Assembly (NCBI GenBank): GCA_963971405.1 | Contig: OZ020488.1 | Location: 5,084,001-5,148,000, forward strand | Direction of reading: 5' to 3' | DNA: 64,000 bases | DNA from: Psococerastis gibbosa | Taxonomy: Eukaryota; Arthropoda; Insecta; Psocodea; Psocidae | In this document: piece by piece, positions 20,776 through 32,867 of the stretch | Layout of the letters: the number at the start of each line of letters is the position of its first letter | Position numbering within the stretch: the stretch's first letter is position 1 | The notes under the pieces: generated by a model | Databases searched by the model: none | Told to the model about the DNA's origin: nothing | What the model saw: the letters and a program-made list of their open reading frames with translations, nothing else | Made by a program: the position numbers and the translations under genes

Positions 20776-21670
20776 ATTGCGGCCATTTGCGTAAATAGGG
20801 GGGTTCTGGGGGGGGGGGGACTTAGCCCCCCCAGGTCCACCCGTAACCCCGCCCCCCCCCCAGGAGTTTTGGTGACGAAGACGTTATGGAGGCTAAAGGC
20901 ATAGTATCCACAGTAAAATAAGCAAATTAATTCTTAATATGCTTATTTTACATTAAAAAAATCAACATATTGACCAAGTACTTTCACAAAAAGTATTTTA
21001 CTAAAAATGCTTAAAACCCCAATACTTCAGAGCTATTTTTTCCAAATTTTTCTACGGGGGAGACCCCCGGGCCCCCCCTCAATGGTAGGTTTATTCGCCG
21101 TTGTAATATCTCAATTTTGTACTGCTTGCAAACATTGGCGTAAATAGGGGGATCCTGGGCAAAGCCCCCCCCCCCCAGGATTTCTGGTGACAAAGACGTT
21201 ATGAAGGCGAAAGGCATAGTATTCAAATTAGCGACAGGGAAATTAATTCTGGGTACGCTTATTTCACATGATAGACATCACGACAAACATCAACAGATTG
21301 ATCTGTCCGATATATGTCCTTTCACAAAAATATATTACTCAAAATGATTAAAACCCCAATATTTCAGACCTATTTTTTCATAATTTTTCTTCGGGGGAGA
21401 CCCCCGGGCCCCCTTCAGTAGTAGGTTTATTCGTCGGTAAAATCTCAACTGTGCTGCTTGATGCAACGTGCGTAAAACCTCCCTAATTTGGGCCCATTTA
21501 TCAATTTTTTCTCCGGGGGAGACCCCCGGGCCCCCCTTTCTCCAGGGTATAATATGCGTAAAACCTCACTAATTTGGGCCCATTTATCTATTTTTTTTCT
21601 CCGGGGGATCATAGGCTTGGGGTCCTAAAGCCCCCCCCCCCAGAAATTTTGGGAATTTACGCCAATGATT
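20776..21670. repeat. Tandem G/C-rich units with CATTGGCGTAAAT ends
   Basis: Units of about 355 bp repeat. GCGTAAATAGGGGG recurs near 20790 and 21139. The string GGGGGAGACCCCCGGGCCCC occurs near 21055, 21395 and 21515. The outer ends GCGTAAATAGG and TTTACGCCAATG are inverted. Conserved interior words include GACGTTATG and AAAACCCCAATA. It probably arose from tandem or nested copies of one G-rich MITE. Confidence 0.65.
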
Positions 21671-21701
21671 GCGGCCAATCATTGTTAGACAGACGTACAA
21701 G

Positions 21702-21845
21702 TCATGGCCGTGCCCAGGGGGGTGGTCCAAGGGTCCCGATCCCGAAATAACATTTTAAAATGTAAACCTGTATTGTTTGAAGAATTCATCCATTAATAAA
21801 TTTTTTGGACCCCCCCCCCTGAAATCTAAACCTGAGCACGGCCTT
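21702..21845. mobile_element. MITE with GGCCGTGCCCAGG ends and 8-bp duplication CGTACAAG
   Basis: CGTACAAG lies at 21694-21701 and 21846-21853. The inverted ends are TGGCCGTGCCCAGG and CCTGAGCACGGCC. A second copy of the family is at 18552-18698. The 8-bp target size suggests hAT-type movement. Confidence 0.8.
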
Positions 21846-22156
21846 CGTACAAGTATATATCAAAATGCCCAGTAAAATATCTTCTGTGCATAAATATAAA
21901 TTTTTTATAGCTCTACGATTAATATTTAATGAGATACTTGACCAACTCAAGACGTTCCCTATACGGTACAAGGCAACGACTCTGTACAACGCACTCACCA
22001 AGGACATACACATGAACAAGTACAAGTATCCCCCCCCCCCCTAGACAGCACTGACAGTAATACAACAAGTGCAACATACAGGACAATAATAAGATTATGG
22101 ACAAGGGACGAACTCGACAAATTACATTAGCATTAGCATTAACATTTAGTTCTTAA

Positions 22157-22541
22157 GCCTGAGTGTTCAAAATGTTTTGTAAACAAGACATTTTGCTGCA
22201 TTTTTGACGAAACTTATTTATTGCTCGTTTCACAGATACAAAGATAACAAAGTGACCAGATGAAAACTCATAAAAAAATGCAAGTTATCGCAGGAAGTTT
22301 ACATTTACTGAATTGAAATATTATTACCTTAAAAAAATGGGACAAAGAGCCTTAAACCCATTTTGTAGCACAGTTGTAAATCTGCAGGGGAAATTGACAG
22401 CTTTCACAGAAAGCTCGTATTTTTAAAAAAATTTTCATCTGTTCCCTTTTATATCTTTGTGGCTGTCGAACGAGCAATTAATTAATTTCGTCCAAAAATT
22501 ACGATAATTTCTTGCTTACAAAACATTTTGAACACTCAGCC
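22157..22541. mobile_element. TTAA-flanked TIR element (piggyBac-like size rule)
   Basis: TTAA lies at 22153-22156 and 22542-22545. The inverted ends are GCCTGAGTGTTCAAAATGTT and AACATTTTGAACACTCAGCC, extending about 35 bases. A TTAA target is the hallmark of piggyBac-type insertion, but the ends are not a known piggyBac sequence to me. It has no transposase. Confidence 0.65.
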
Positions 22542-22869
22542 TTAACTTGTAGTTAGTAAAAGTGTTTTGAGTGAATTAGGTATAGGTATTAAATGCTACC
22601 CTCGCACGCCGCTGGCATGAGGGGGCACTTCAATTGTCTTCGTATTTGTGTAAAACAAATTTAGAAAAAATACATGAATTATTATTATTATAGATATTGT
22701 AACACATATAAGGCGCCCTCCCCCCCTCAGATTGTCTCTTAAAATAGAATTATTGTGTGTGTTTACCTCCTCAACAACATAAACGTTGACCTGGGCTCCA
22801 TCAGAAGCACGTGTTCTTGATAACCAGTATAGGGCCACACCAACTCCCCCGCAGGAAAATCCATAGTTA

Positions 22870-23245
22870 GGCTGGGGCTAAATACAAATACGGAGACGTG
22901 GTAACAGACATTCAAGACTTAGGCGGGGTTTCCATAGACCTCGCATTGCAGAATGCAAATGACATTGACGGAAATGTTTGTTTTCCTTTTTATAGAAATC
23001 TATTAAAATTTTTGTAATTAACATATCCCATGACGCCATTTTTTAATTTTAGTTTGTTTGTTTGTGATTTTACTGTACGATCATTGATCAATTTTAACTA
23101 TGGCATAGAGTAAAACAAACATTTCCGCCAATGTCATTTGCATTCTGCAATGCGAGGTCGGTGGAAACACCACCTAAGTCTTGAATGTCTGTTACCACGT
23201 CACCGTATTTGGATTTAGCCCTAGCCGGTCGATGGAAACCCCGCC
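22870..23245. mobile_element. MITE-A copy, GGCGGGG variant, left end shortened
   Basis: The right end is GGTCGATGGAAACCCCGCC followed by TAA. The left end lacks part of the arm (TTAGGCTGGGGCTAAATAC). The core matches the other copies, including GACATTGACGGAAATG and the CGATCATTGATCAATTTTAA centre. Confidence 0.75.
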
Positions 23246-23683
23246 TAAGTAACGATTAGCGCGACAGTTGCGATAAGAATGCTGGACTGGCTAATTATTT
23301 ATTTTGATGAAAACATAGTCTACATTGCGCATTATTTGTTTTGAAACCTTTGAACCCAAACCTCTGAGCTATATTTCTAGGCTTATCTTCTTCTATAAAT
23401 ATATAAAAATCAAGTATGTGCTTGTTGACTATTTTGCCGAAACCCATTGATTAGATTGGGATAGAACTTTGGCATGGTAGCCTATTTGACCATTTGGGGG
23501 CGCTCCGGAAATCATCGATACCGGTACCTACTAATATGAAATTATTTTCTTAAAAAATATTATCGACTTTGAACGTTTAGCAAACAGTTCAAAAATTAAA
23601 CAACCAAATACGTATGGAATTGAGGACGATACAAAGTTCGGACTAGAGTTCTATCAGAGGGACTTCCTAGGCCCACCCGATCA

Positions 23684-23770
23684 GGGACGGATCCAGCTCA
23701 TTGTTGGGGGGGGGGGGGGGGGGGGTAGTTGTGGGTCAAAATAGGAAAAACATATGTATTTTTTTTTTGG
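23684..23770. mobile_element. 5' fragment of the CAGGGACGGATCC element
   Basis: CAGGGACGGATCCAGCTCAT is followed by a G20-class homopolymer and GTTGTGGGTCAAAATAGGAA, collinear with the reverse complement of 58520-58610. Confidence 0.5.
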
Positions 23771-23984
23771 AATGTCCCATCTCCCCTATGTATAACTCTC
23801 GAAAATTTTAATAATGTTGCGATGTTATGGTATTACACCTATATAAGTGTATGTGTAATGTCCTAACTTTATTTTCAGATGCTATGTTTTTCGTTAGCAA
23901 AATTTTGCCGTGCTATTAAGCGAATCCGAATTCAACGACAACTGGCCCTTATCCCCCTTTCTATAATTTTTTTTCAGCGACTTC

Positions 23985-24170
23985 AGTGGCAAGGTGGTAG
24001 CGTGCTTGTACTTGTGCGAGTATCTACACACTTTGCGATTGGGGACGTGTCGTAACTCGACACAAGTACCTATAAGGTTACTTAGTGATGAGGCGAGTGA
24101 AGAGGTTAATTATATATTTATTAAATTGTTTGTACCTACGCGATTAACCTTTTATAAGTAAATAACAAAA
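23985..24170 (+). mobile_element. tRNA-derived SINE S3
   Basis: AAGGTGGTAGCGTGCTTGTA, GCGATTGGGGACGTGTCGTA and GAGTGAAGAGGTTAA lead to the AAATTGTTTGTACCTACGCG, ATTAACC tail. Confidence 0.65.
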
Positions 24171-24507
24171 AAGAAATCCACAGCAGCTAGACAGTCAAAA
24201 ATCTCATATAGTCACTATAAAGGGTTTTGGGGGTGGGTAAGCGTCCCTTCTTGGGGCTAAATGAATTCATGTGAAATTCTCAAAACCCTATGCTATTTTC
24301 AACTGAATTTCCAAAATTTCCCTTCACCGGGAGCCCGAAATATAGCTTTATTATTATTATTATTATTTTTATTTTCAATATACTATACTATATACTGTAC
24401 GTTATAACAATAGCTAAAATCAAATTTTACAGGAAACATCGATCGTAGATTCGTATAGAGCCATAAATGAGACGTCAGTAACTAGAGGAAATGCTCCTCT
24501 ACGCAAT

Positions 24508-24526
24508 TTCATAATATATATTATAT

Positions 24527-24567
<41 letters not shown>

Positions 24568-24568
24568 G
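24508..24568. repeat. (TA)n microsatellite
   Basis: An AT-only tract dominated by TA dinucleotides, followed by TATAGGAAATG. No gene nearby. Confidence 0.9.
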
Positions 24569-26418
24569 AAATGATCGTCATATTATTAATATTATGGTTT
24601 GCTATGGACGCAGGCCTACATTAAATCTTGCCCGGCCAACGACTTTATCGGTTTCCGAACATTATTGGTACATTATTGTTTCCGAACGAATTTCTAGCCA
24701 TTGGTAAACTGGTTTCCTCCTTGATGTCAACCCACACCGATTACAAGTGCCTATGGGCAAGCTGAGACTTGCTTACCATTGCCATTGTAACAGGTGTTAA
24801 CTCGACTTAATCACGTATAGGAACGAGTCCAATATGGCTGTCACTAATACCAATTGGCCACGGTTTTGGAAATACTCCAACCAGTGGTGTACAAATCAAA
24901 TATTTTCTCATAAAAGATCGCCTCTAGATGCTAACTTCTCGCCAGCAGATTACCGAGACGGCGTTGAGTTCTACCAACCGAGCCACTTACCGCTAACTGT
25001 TGGCCGGAACATCTGTTAGATCTGGCAAATTATGCCTTGCAACAGGATTAGTTATTTTCCTCTTACATTTTCCGATGGGGGGGGGGGGGCGAGCCTCTGG
25101 CCTTGTTTATACGCCACCACTGACTTGGACTTGACATTCTCCAGACTCCATTACCAACCGTTATTTTGCACAAATCATCACACCGAAATAGGGCGCAATC
25201 GGTGTTATTGATGGTGGCACATATTATATATCTAATTGCAGAGGAGCATTTCCTCTAATTTCTATTTTTGACTACTTTACCATCTATATTTCATTACATG
25301 AATAATTTTTGTAAGTTTTTCCCGCTCCGGTTATATGTTAAAACAAATTTCAATTAATGAAGCACAGGCGTACCCTTTGATACGGTCCGTAGTCAGTCAT
25401 CATGACGTAGTGGGATTCATAGGGTAAAGACACTATAGGGTGCACATAGCACCCTATAAGACGATTATTATGTGTCATGATTCAAGAAAGTTTTTTAAAG
25501 ACATTGAAAGATTAAAACAAGAAGACATTGCTCGCGCGCGAACCAGCGGTAACTACTGGACTTGCATCTTGAGATCCATGCCAAGGAGACGCGGCAATCC
25601 TTGCAGATTTTCCCGCCAAAATGAAATTTGTGTTTTGGTTTGGTTTGGTCCTAATCGTGGATTTATATACATTATATTTATTTATTTATATTCATTGTTG
25701 TAAGAATGTTTCTTTTCTATATATAATACAATAATATACAATATAATAATATGTATAAGTTACACAGTATATATTGTATAAGTTTTGACTTTTTGAAGCC
25801 CCAAATGCCCGCAAAAATTGCATCCAAGCACATGGGAGTCGACTTTTATAGCAGGTTCCAAGGGCGGATCCAGTGGAAAATTTAGGGGGGTGTGGGGGTG
25901 TCCCAAGTTGTATGACGCAAGTATAAAAAGTAATTTTTTTGTTCAAAAGTTGAGTTTTATTTAATTAACTATTTTTTTAATACTATTTTGTGACTTTACT
26001 TATTTAGGGGGGGGGGGGTCATGACTGAGAGAGCTGCACTATCATATGTAGGGAGTTTCTGCCACCAATTGTTGATTTTGTCACCTTAGAAGAAACCTCA
26101 GGCGGTAAAGCACTAAAGCACAACTTATTTGTTAAAGTAAGGGGGAAGAAGTGCACTTATGTGGAAAATAAAAACTTTTTTCTTTCTTTCCTTAAGAGGA
26201 TGCCGGCCACCCCTGTATCACCCTGAATCAGGTTGGTTTATATTTATTACTTAAGTTAATACTTAAATTTATAAAGATTTGGTCTACTCAATTGCTCTAG
26301 AGGACTATTTCATATTATAAGGTGTTTTTCCTTTGTGTTGGTATAATTTTTCCAAGAATTCGATAATTCGGTAAATCTCTGTCGGTTATCAGTTTCACGG
26401 AAACCCCCCAAAACTAAA

Positions 26419-27268
26419 GAACCGGTCCGAGTTTACTCGAACATGCTTTCCAATTTATAAATTAGTAGATAGACGTAATGTGTAATTTCATACTAAATAA
26501 TTTCCCTATGCTTAAATTTAAAATCCCTCGAGGGGGGGGGGGGGAGGGGTCCACCTCAATATATTAAAAGCCCCTTATAACTCAATTGCATATTGTAACA
26601 GTAGTAACAATGACAGATGGAGCGTGAATTTTCTATAATTCAAAAAAAAAAATTTTGCACAGAACCAAATATTTTTTTAGGAATGCAACCTGTCTGGTTT
26701 TGTTACTCTATTCTCTATTGAGCATCTAAAACATACTTTAAGGTAGAAATCATCGATAGAAAGGTTCGGCAGAAAAATTTTTTCTTAGTCATTTTTCATG
26801 AAAATTGAGTTATTTTTATTTTTTTACCTCCAGAAGCAAACTATCAAGGGGGCAAGCGACCCCTCGCATTTTGTTAGCATTAATAACGACTACAATATAT
26901 GCGAATTTAAAAGAAATAGTTGGAGCCGTTTTTGAGAAATAATTTTTTTTAGACGTTTTTTGGAGTTTTTTTGAGAATAAAACCCCCCCCCCCCAAATTC
27001 AGTCCCCCCAAAATAAAAAGAAATCGTGCCGAGGTATGATTTTTGTGAACCTACATGCAAAATTTCATTAAAATTGGCCGAGTAGTTTGCCCGGAAATCG
27101 ATGATCAGACAGACATACAGACAGACAGAGCGACAGACAGACATTTCGTAAAAACAATTTTTTTGGGTTCCTGTTACCTCAAAACGTGTAAATCCGTTGA
27201 AATCTCGGAATCGAAAATTTCGGCAATCACAAAGCTTTCCTTATAGGCTACGTATTAATTGGAAAGCA
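26419..27268 (+). repeat. R1, near full-length copy
   Basis: It runs from GAACCGGTCCGAGTTTACTC, then GCTTTCCAATTTATAAATTA, to ATTAATTGGAAAGC. Internal landmarks are a poly-G near 26531, AACTATCAAGGGGGCAAGC, TTAATAACGACTACAATATA, GGTATGATTTTTGTGAACC and a (GACA)n tract at 27110-27145. GCTTTCCAATT at one end and AATTGGAAAGC at the other are inverted. It has no coding frame of note. Its class is unsettled: non-autonomous DNA element or decayed retroelement. Confidence 0.75.
27105..27150 (+). repeat. (GACA)n tract inside R1
   Basis: CAGACAGACATACAGACAGA and the following GACAGACAGACA are part of R1 rather than a free microsatellite. The same tract sits at the same R1 position at 29125-29185, 32696-32725, 36545-36582 and 50930-50965. 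Confidence 0.8.
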
Positions 27269-27279
27269 ATAAATCGTCG

Positions 27280-29027
27280 TAGTACTTTGCATGAAATAGT
27301 CCTCTGTCAATTGAGCAGACCAAACCTATGTAACATGAAGTATTAACTTAAATAATAAATATAAACCAACCGATTTTAGGGTGATTCAGGGGAGGCCAAG
27401 CCAGCTTCCTCTTAAGCATATTACTGATGATATGATATTACCGATGACTATTTAACTCTATGGGTGTATTTGTCTTTACTATTGAGTCTGGGCAGCATAT
27501 AGGGCAGACCCAATATGAACTTTTTCTTAAATTCATGCCAGTCATCGGTCCATTCATCTTCACGCATTTTTCAGTCAAAATTGCCACTCATTGGGAAGCA
27601 AATATAACTTAGTAAAGTTTTACGTCATACAATTACAAAAAACCAACGGGTTTTGACCCATGCCATCGTCAAGTGTAAGAAAACTGTCAAAACAAAAAAG
27701 GTAAAAAAACAACACAAAATCATTGTCAATGTACGTACAATATAGTATAGAATATATTTAAAACAATAATTAAACATTTAAAATGGGGAGAATTACTTAA
27801 AATTCAGTTCAGATTTGCCATTATTAACTGAGATATTCACTGTGGCAATTATAGTCGCAGTTTTAGGCTTCGACAAAAACAAGTATACACCTAAAATAAA
27901 GGTTATATCATTAAGTTTTAAGTATACAATTCGTTATTGCCACCTAAAGATGCCGTTGTCAGAAGACAAATTTTCAAGCAATCCAAGAAATATATTAGAG
28001 AAATTCACCCTGTCCACAAAGACCACGTGTTTGTCTTCTAACGTTCTAAGTTGAAAGACCGTGTGGTTGTGAACCCCGCCAAGTAGTGCGAGAGGTCAAC
28101 TAATAATTTTTAACAAAATTTAATAATTATTACAGCACTAGCACCAAGAGATTTGGAATAATCTAGTTGGTAGAGAACTGGGCAATGAAACGGTCCAGGT
28201 TCAAGACTGGCCGTAATTAAAATAATTTTCCACCTGCACCTGGACAGAGTCCTCTCAACCCTGATTGTAATTGTAATACAGAGGCGACTGAAGAGGTCGA
28301 TCGGATACATTCATTAAATTGTTTGTATGCGATTAATCTTTTAAAAAAAAAAAATTATTGATACCTTACCTTCATTATTAGCGAGAAAATGCGGCTGTCG
28401 GACATGTTGCTGGTCACAGCAACTCCAATTAGAACTTTGTCGGTGCTAAGTTATTTGACGGGTAAGAAGTGTCCTGTCTCTTCTCTTACAGGACTTTCAC
28501 GAACTTAGAGCTCAGCACCATGCGCAGTGTTACTGAGACAAGATTCAACTGAATAATTCGTGGTTGCGACGAAGCCAAAATAATTTTGGTGAGTGTTTGC
28601 ATAAGAAGATACTTTGCCCTGTAAATAGCCAATTTTAGGCAACCTACAAGAACTATGACTCTTATATATTATCAGTAAATACTAATTCGTTTCGAAATCT
28701 CCCTGCCTAAATAATATGCCTACCATAAATTAATTTTTTTTTCGTGGAATGGCAATATACATATTTACATGTATATGTATTATGCTTTGTTAATGTACAA
28801 TGCCTGTCGTTTTTTTCATTTATTTAGCCACCTGTGTCTACTGCAGGATGTATTTTTGATTAGCCTGAAATGTCGCTTGTTTATTATTAAATTGAATTAT
28901 TTTTTTAATTTAATTTTTTTATTTCAATAAACAGCATTGTCAAATGTCAACCATTTTGCCTCCAGTGCGAGTTATAAAATTATATACATTGTTTTCGTGG
29001 GTTCAGTTTTGTTAGATAAATTATTTT
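27280..29027. other. Probable intron, no exon supported
   Basis: Contains the S3 SINE at 28140. The 79-codon plus frame at 27815 has no family match I recognise and no convincing splice sites. Confidence 0.35.
28140..28352 (+). mobile_element. tRNA-derived SINE S3
   Basis: TAGTTGGTAGAGAACTGGGC and GGTCCAGGTTCAAGACTGGC look like A and B boxes. GACTGAAGAGGTCGATCGGA and AAATTGTTTGTATGCGATTA precede an A12 tail. Confidence 0.7.
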
Positions 29028-29785
29028 TGCTTCCCAATTTATACTTACCTAGCATAAGGAAAGCTTTGTGATGGTCAAAATTTTCGACTCCGAGATTTGA
29101 GGTCCCAGGAACGAAATGTCTGTCTCTCGCTCTGTCTGTCTGTCTGTCTGTCGCTCTGTCACTCTGTCTGTCTGTTCATCCATTTGCGGGCATACTACTC
29201 GGTCGATTATGTTTGATGTAATTTAGCTTGTTCACAAAAATCATGCCTCGGAACCATTTTTTTTTATTTTGGACTAACTCAATTTTATTGGTTTTGGTAT
29301 TGGTTTTATTCTCAAAAACTCCCAAAAAAATCTAAAAAAAATTATTTCTCAAAAACGACTTCTTTTAAATTCACATATATTGTAGTCGTTATTAATGTTA
29401 ACAAAATGCGGTGGGTCGCTTGCCCCTTGATAGTTTGCTTTTGCGGGTAGAAAGATAAAAATAACCCAATTTACATGAAAAATTACTCCTAAATAGAGTA
29501 ACGAAACCAACCATTGCTTTCCCAAAGAAGGATTTGGTTCTGTGCAAAAAATTATTTTTTGGAGAAATTATGGAAAATTCACGCCCCAATACATTGCGTG
29601 CCCTGTCATTGTTACTACTGTTACAATGTATTATTGGTCTGTTCGTTTAAGAATATGCAATTGAGTTTTAAGGGGTTTTTAATTTATTGAGGTGGGAAAT
29701 TATTAATTATTTACAATGAAATGACACATTATGTCAATCTGCTACTTTATAAATTATGCATGTTCGAGTAAACTCGGACCGGTTC
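29028..29785 (-). repeat. R1, near full-length copy
   Basis: This is the reverse orientation of the 26419 copy, with CTGTCTGTCTGTCTGTCG near 29140, CTCAAAAACGACTTCTTTT near 29346, and ACTCGGACCGGTTC at the right end. Confidence 0.75.
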
Positions 29786-30522
29786 ATTATTTTACATCAG
29801 AATGTATGCCTTGTGACATTGCCCAGTGTGGTGGACCACTAATAACCATGGGCTTACACTACACCGAAATTATTTTAAGGAGATTCATCTACCTTTTGAG
29901 ATGGCGACCAATGTTCAACTTTCGGAAAATTTCTTCACAACTTTTCATTTCATGACCCCCTGAGCCTAAAACCGCCCTCCGTCCAAAATGTTATATAGTA
30001 TATGTACCTATGTATGTAAATATGTATATCGATTTTAGGAAGCACTCTAACTTCCTTAAATATTTTTTGATTTTAATGAAACTTGACACAAAAATTGATG
30101 ATACAAATGTCTTGATTCAGTTTGTTAACCACCTAGATCTACTATTTAGTTACAAGATGGCGGCCGATTGAAACCTTATATAATTCATATCTCAGTTAAT
30201 ATTCGTCGCAAAGGAATGAATTAAAATTTAACTGAAAGCCCGTATTATTATCTACGATAATGTGGATTAACACTTTTTACGACAAATCAACGATTTTAAG
30301 ATGACGTCCAGTCAAAGAAAAAATAATTTAATAAGTAAAACTTCATAGTCGGCATTGGGGTTCGAAATTTGGAACACAAGAGTGTTTTGTGTATTGATGT
30401 TGTGGTCGGGAAAATAATGAATTATTATTTATTTTTTATTACATACATATAGCGTGCGTAGCGTAGAGGAAAAGCAGGGTCTGCGGAATCTCCCTACTCC
30501 TGATCGGCCAGAGCCAAAAGGG

Positions 30523-30617
30523 ATTTTTAGTCATTTTTCGTGAAAATTGAGTTATTTTTATTTATTTTCCCCCAGGTGAAAACTATCAAGGGACAAGACA
30601 CCCACCGCATTTTGTTA
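30523..30617 (+). repeat. R1, left part of a copy split by a TA-flanked element
   Basis: TTTTTAGTCATTTTTCGTGA through AACTATCAAGGGACAAG to CGCATTTTGTTA matches R1 before the TTAATAACGAC landmark. The rest of the copy continues at 32462. Confidence 0.75.
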
Positions 30618-31267
30618 TAGTCCACGCAAAATGAGAAAAGTATGGACATGGAATGTTTTGATCCTGTGCAACACTGTAAAAATATTGTTTGCACCATTCA
30701 GTGTTACCTTGCTGCCAATACATTTTCCCTATGCAGATATAATGAAAACACTTAGGACTGTTTTGTTCGAATGTTGTATACAAAACTTCTAAGCTTCTGT
30801 ATTCGAAGTTAAATGTGAAAAGTGCATCAACGCGGACATGTCGGAAACTCGATCGTATGGTGTCATAAAGTAATTGATAAGTTCATCTTAGTTTTGGTAT
30901 ACAGTAAAATGGCCGTGACTAACACCAAATGGCCACCGTTTTTGGAGCTCAATCGGCCTGACATCCTAAGTGGCTGATACTGTTTGCGTCAAAACTTCTA
31001 AGCTTCTGAATTAAATGTTAAAAAAGTAGAGTAGGTACCGTATCCAGTAGGCCTATATTAAATTCAACCATATTTTCATTTGCAAGCTGCATGTTACATC
31101 CAATCCTCCTTATCATCTTCTTCTGATGAATCCCCCACTAGGTTGGCTTGGTAATAGAACAAAAAAGTCAATATTTATTTATTTATTTATTTATAGATAT
31201 CCTTTGGTTACTATATTACCGTATCCATAATAACTGCCCCGAAGTTAACACTTTAAAAATACGGTTA

Positions 31268-31414
31268 GGTGGCTATTCCACTTGAAAACAAAAATTGCCA
31301 ATTATTAAAGACATTAAGTGGAATGAGGTGTAAAAATATATGCAGCATTTATGATATTTCCAACAATGACAAAATTTCAAAATTGAAGAAAAACTGACAA
31401 GCGGAATAGCCACC
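31268..31414. mobile_element. Short MITE with GGTGGCTATTCCACTTG ends and TTA duplication
   Basis: The ends are GGTGGCTATTCCACTTG and CAAGCGGAATAGCCACC, flanked by TTA on both sides (31265-31267 and 31415-31417). It is 147 bp long. The end sequence and target length tie it to the MITE-A group. It lies inside the 30618-32459 element. Confidence 0.8.
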
Positions 31415-32044
31415 TTAGGAGTATGGTTATTGATATTTATATGTTTTCTACAAATTCGACCTTAGAAGGCACTTTCACCACTCAAAAGCAAAGGACTATT
31501 CTTCCAAGGCTCTGGTCGTTTTTGTGCATTGCATGCGGCCGCAGCATAGGTTCTAGGCTGGCCCTAATTAAGGTAATGTTAAAAAATTAGGGGTTCGTAG
31601 GCTTGGGCTGTGGTATATCCAGGCCGTTGGTTGCCATTAATGCCTTCGCATTGAAGGCACCTGCTGCAACATTCTACTATGCTAAGGGCGTTATCCATAA
31701 CCACAACAGATCTTGTATCGATCAAAGCAATTGTATCTCAACCTTACTCACTGAAAAGATAGGCTGTCACTGTCATGTCTTCATAATAATCTGTATTGCA
31801 GTCCTTCATCGCTTTCGTTGATAGAAGAAGCACGTTACTCACCCAGCCTTCACTAGCACTGTAATGCAATATTATCATATAGGTAGCCTACTCCAGAAGT
31901 AGGCATATTTGCGGCTCAATTAATTCTAGTCCCTCCTTATCAAATCCCTATTGTTTCAACGAAAAACAAAATGAGTCCAACAGCAATGTCGAAAAATAGG
32001 TACAAAACAAGTGTTAGTTAGCCTATGTAAATATTTTTTTTATT

Positions 32045-32125
32045 GAAATGTGGATATGCAGATGAATGCTGCTCATATCTTGGAGAGATCGTGTCCCTAA
32101 TGCCGAGGCTACTCTGAGACGCCAA
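32045..32125 (+). mobile_element. Small LINE fragment
   Basis: GATATGCAGATGAATGCTGC, TTGGAGAGATCGTGTCCCTA and ATGCCGAGGCTACTCTGAGA match the YRRML...DRVPNAEVLRR coding block at 48757-48830. It is decayed and lies inside the 30618-32459 element. Confidence 0.55.
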
Positions 32126-32461
32126 CAGTATCAGCCACTGAGGATGAGTTCCAAAAATTAACGGCCACACACTGTACATCAAAACTAAGATGAACATGTT
32201 TTTTTACTTTATGACACCCTACGGTCGAGTTTCCGACATATCCGCATTGATGCCCTTGTTACATCTAATATGGAATACAGAAGCTTTGTAGTTTTGTATA
32301 CAACATTCGAACAAAACCGTCCTAAGTGTTTTATTTGTATCTGTATAGGGGAAATGCATTGCAGGCAAGGCATAACAAAATGGTGCAATCGAAATTGTTA
32401 CAGTGTCGCTCAGTACCAAAACATTCCAAATCCATACTTTTCCCATTTTGCGTGGACTATA

Positions 32462-32845
32462 ACATTAATAACGACTACAATATGTGGGAATTTAAAAGAA
32501 ATCGTTGGAGCCGTTTTTGAGAAATAATTTTTTTAGACTTTTTTTTTTAGTTTTTTGAGAATAAAATCCCCCAAAATTGAGTTTGCCCAAAATTAAAAAA
32601 AAATTAAATTATCCCGAGGTATGATTTTTGGAAACCTAGGGCCTATATGCCAAATTTCAGAAAAATCCACTGAGTGGTGTGCCCGCATATCGATAAACAG
32701 ACAGACAGAGCGAAGGACACACAGCAGACATTTCGTAAAAACCACTTTTTTGGGTTCCTGTGTAAATCCGTTGAAATCTCGGAATCGAAAATTTTACCAT
32801 CATAAAGCTTTCCTTATACTACGTATAAATTGGAAAGCAAAAACA
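32462..32845 (+). repeat. R1, right part of the split copy
   Basis: It continues from CATTAATAACGACTACAATA through the ACAGACAGACAGAGCG tract to CGTATAAATTGGAAAGC. Confidence 0.8.
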
Positions 32846-32867
32846 GTATTTTTCCCGGTACTTTATA

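Larger units (their letters stand above)
23250..26400. other. Probable intron, repeats only
   Basis: Besides the listed SINE, TA tract and R3 pieces there are G runs near 23705, 25078 and 26010 and a CAGGGACGGATCC-type fragment near 25862. The 87-codon plus frame at 25440 has no recognisable domain. Confidence 0.4.
30618..32459. mobile_element. 1.84-kb TIR element with TA duplication, inserted in R1
   Basis: The ends TAGTCCACGCAAAATGAGAA and TTCCCATTTTGCGTGGACTA are inverted. The arms extend roughly 250-350 bases, including GGAATG and ATTCGAACA blocks. TA lies at 30616-30617 and 32460-32461. R1 sequence breaks off at CGCATTTTGTTA and resumes at ACATTAATAACGAC, so the insertion is clean. A TA target fits Tc1/mariner-type movement. 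The interior holds a short MITE (31268-31414), LINE pieces and no transposase I can see. Confidence 0.75.

Noticed and set aside
27105-27150. GACAGACA tract as CRISPR-like or simple satellite
   Set aside because: It is a fixed internal part of R1, with no spacers or unit structure.
28372-28430. Minus-strand donor-like GAAG|GTAAGG with an ATG upstream
   Set aside because: The segment (ATGTCCGACAGCCGCATTTT) belongs to a repeat also found near 10265 and 14450, so the frame is not evidence of an exon.
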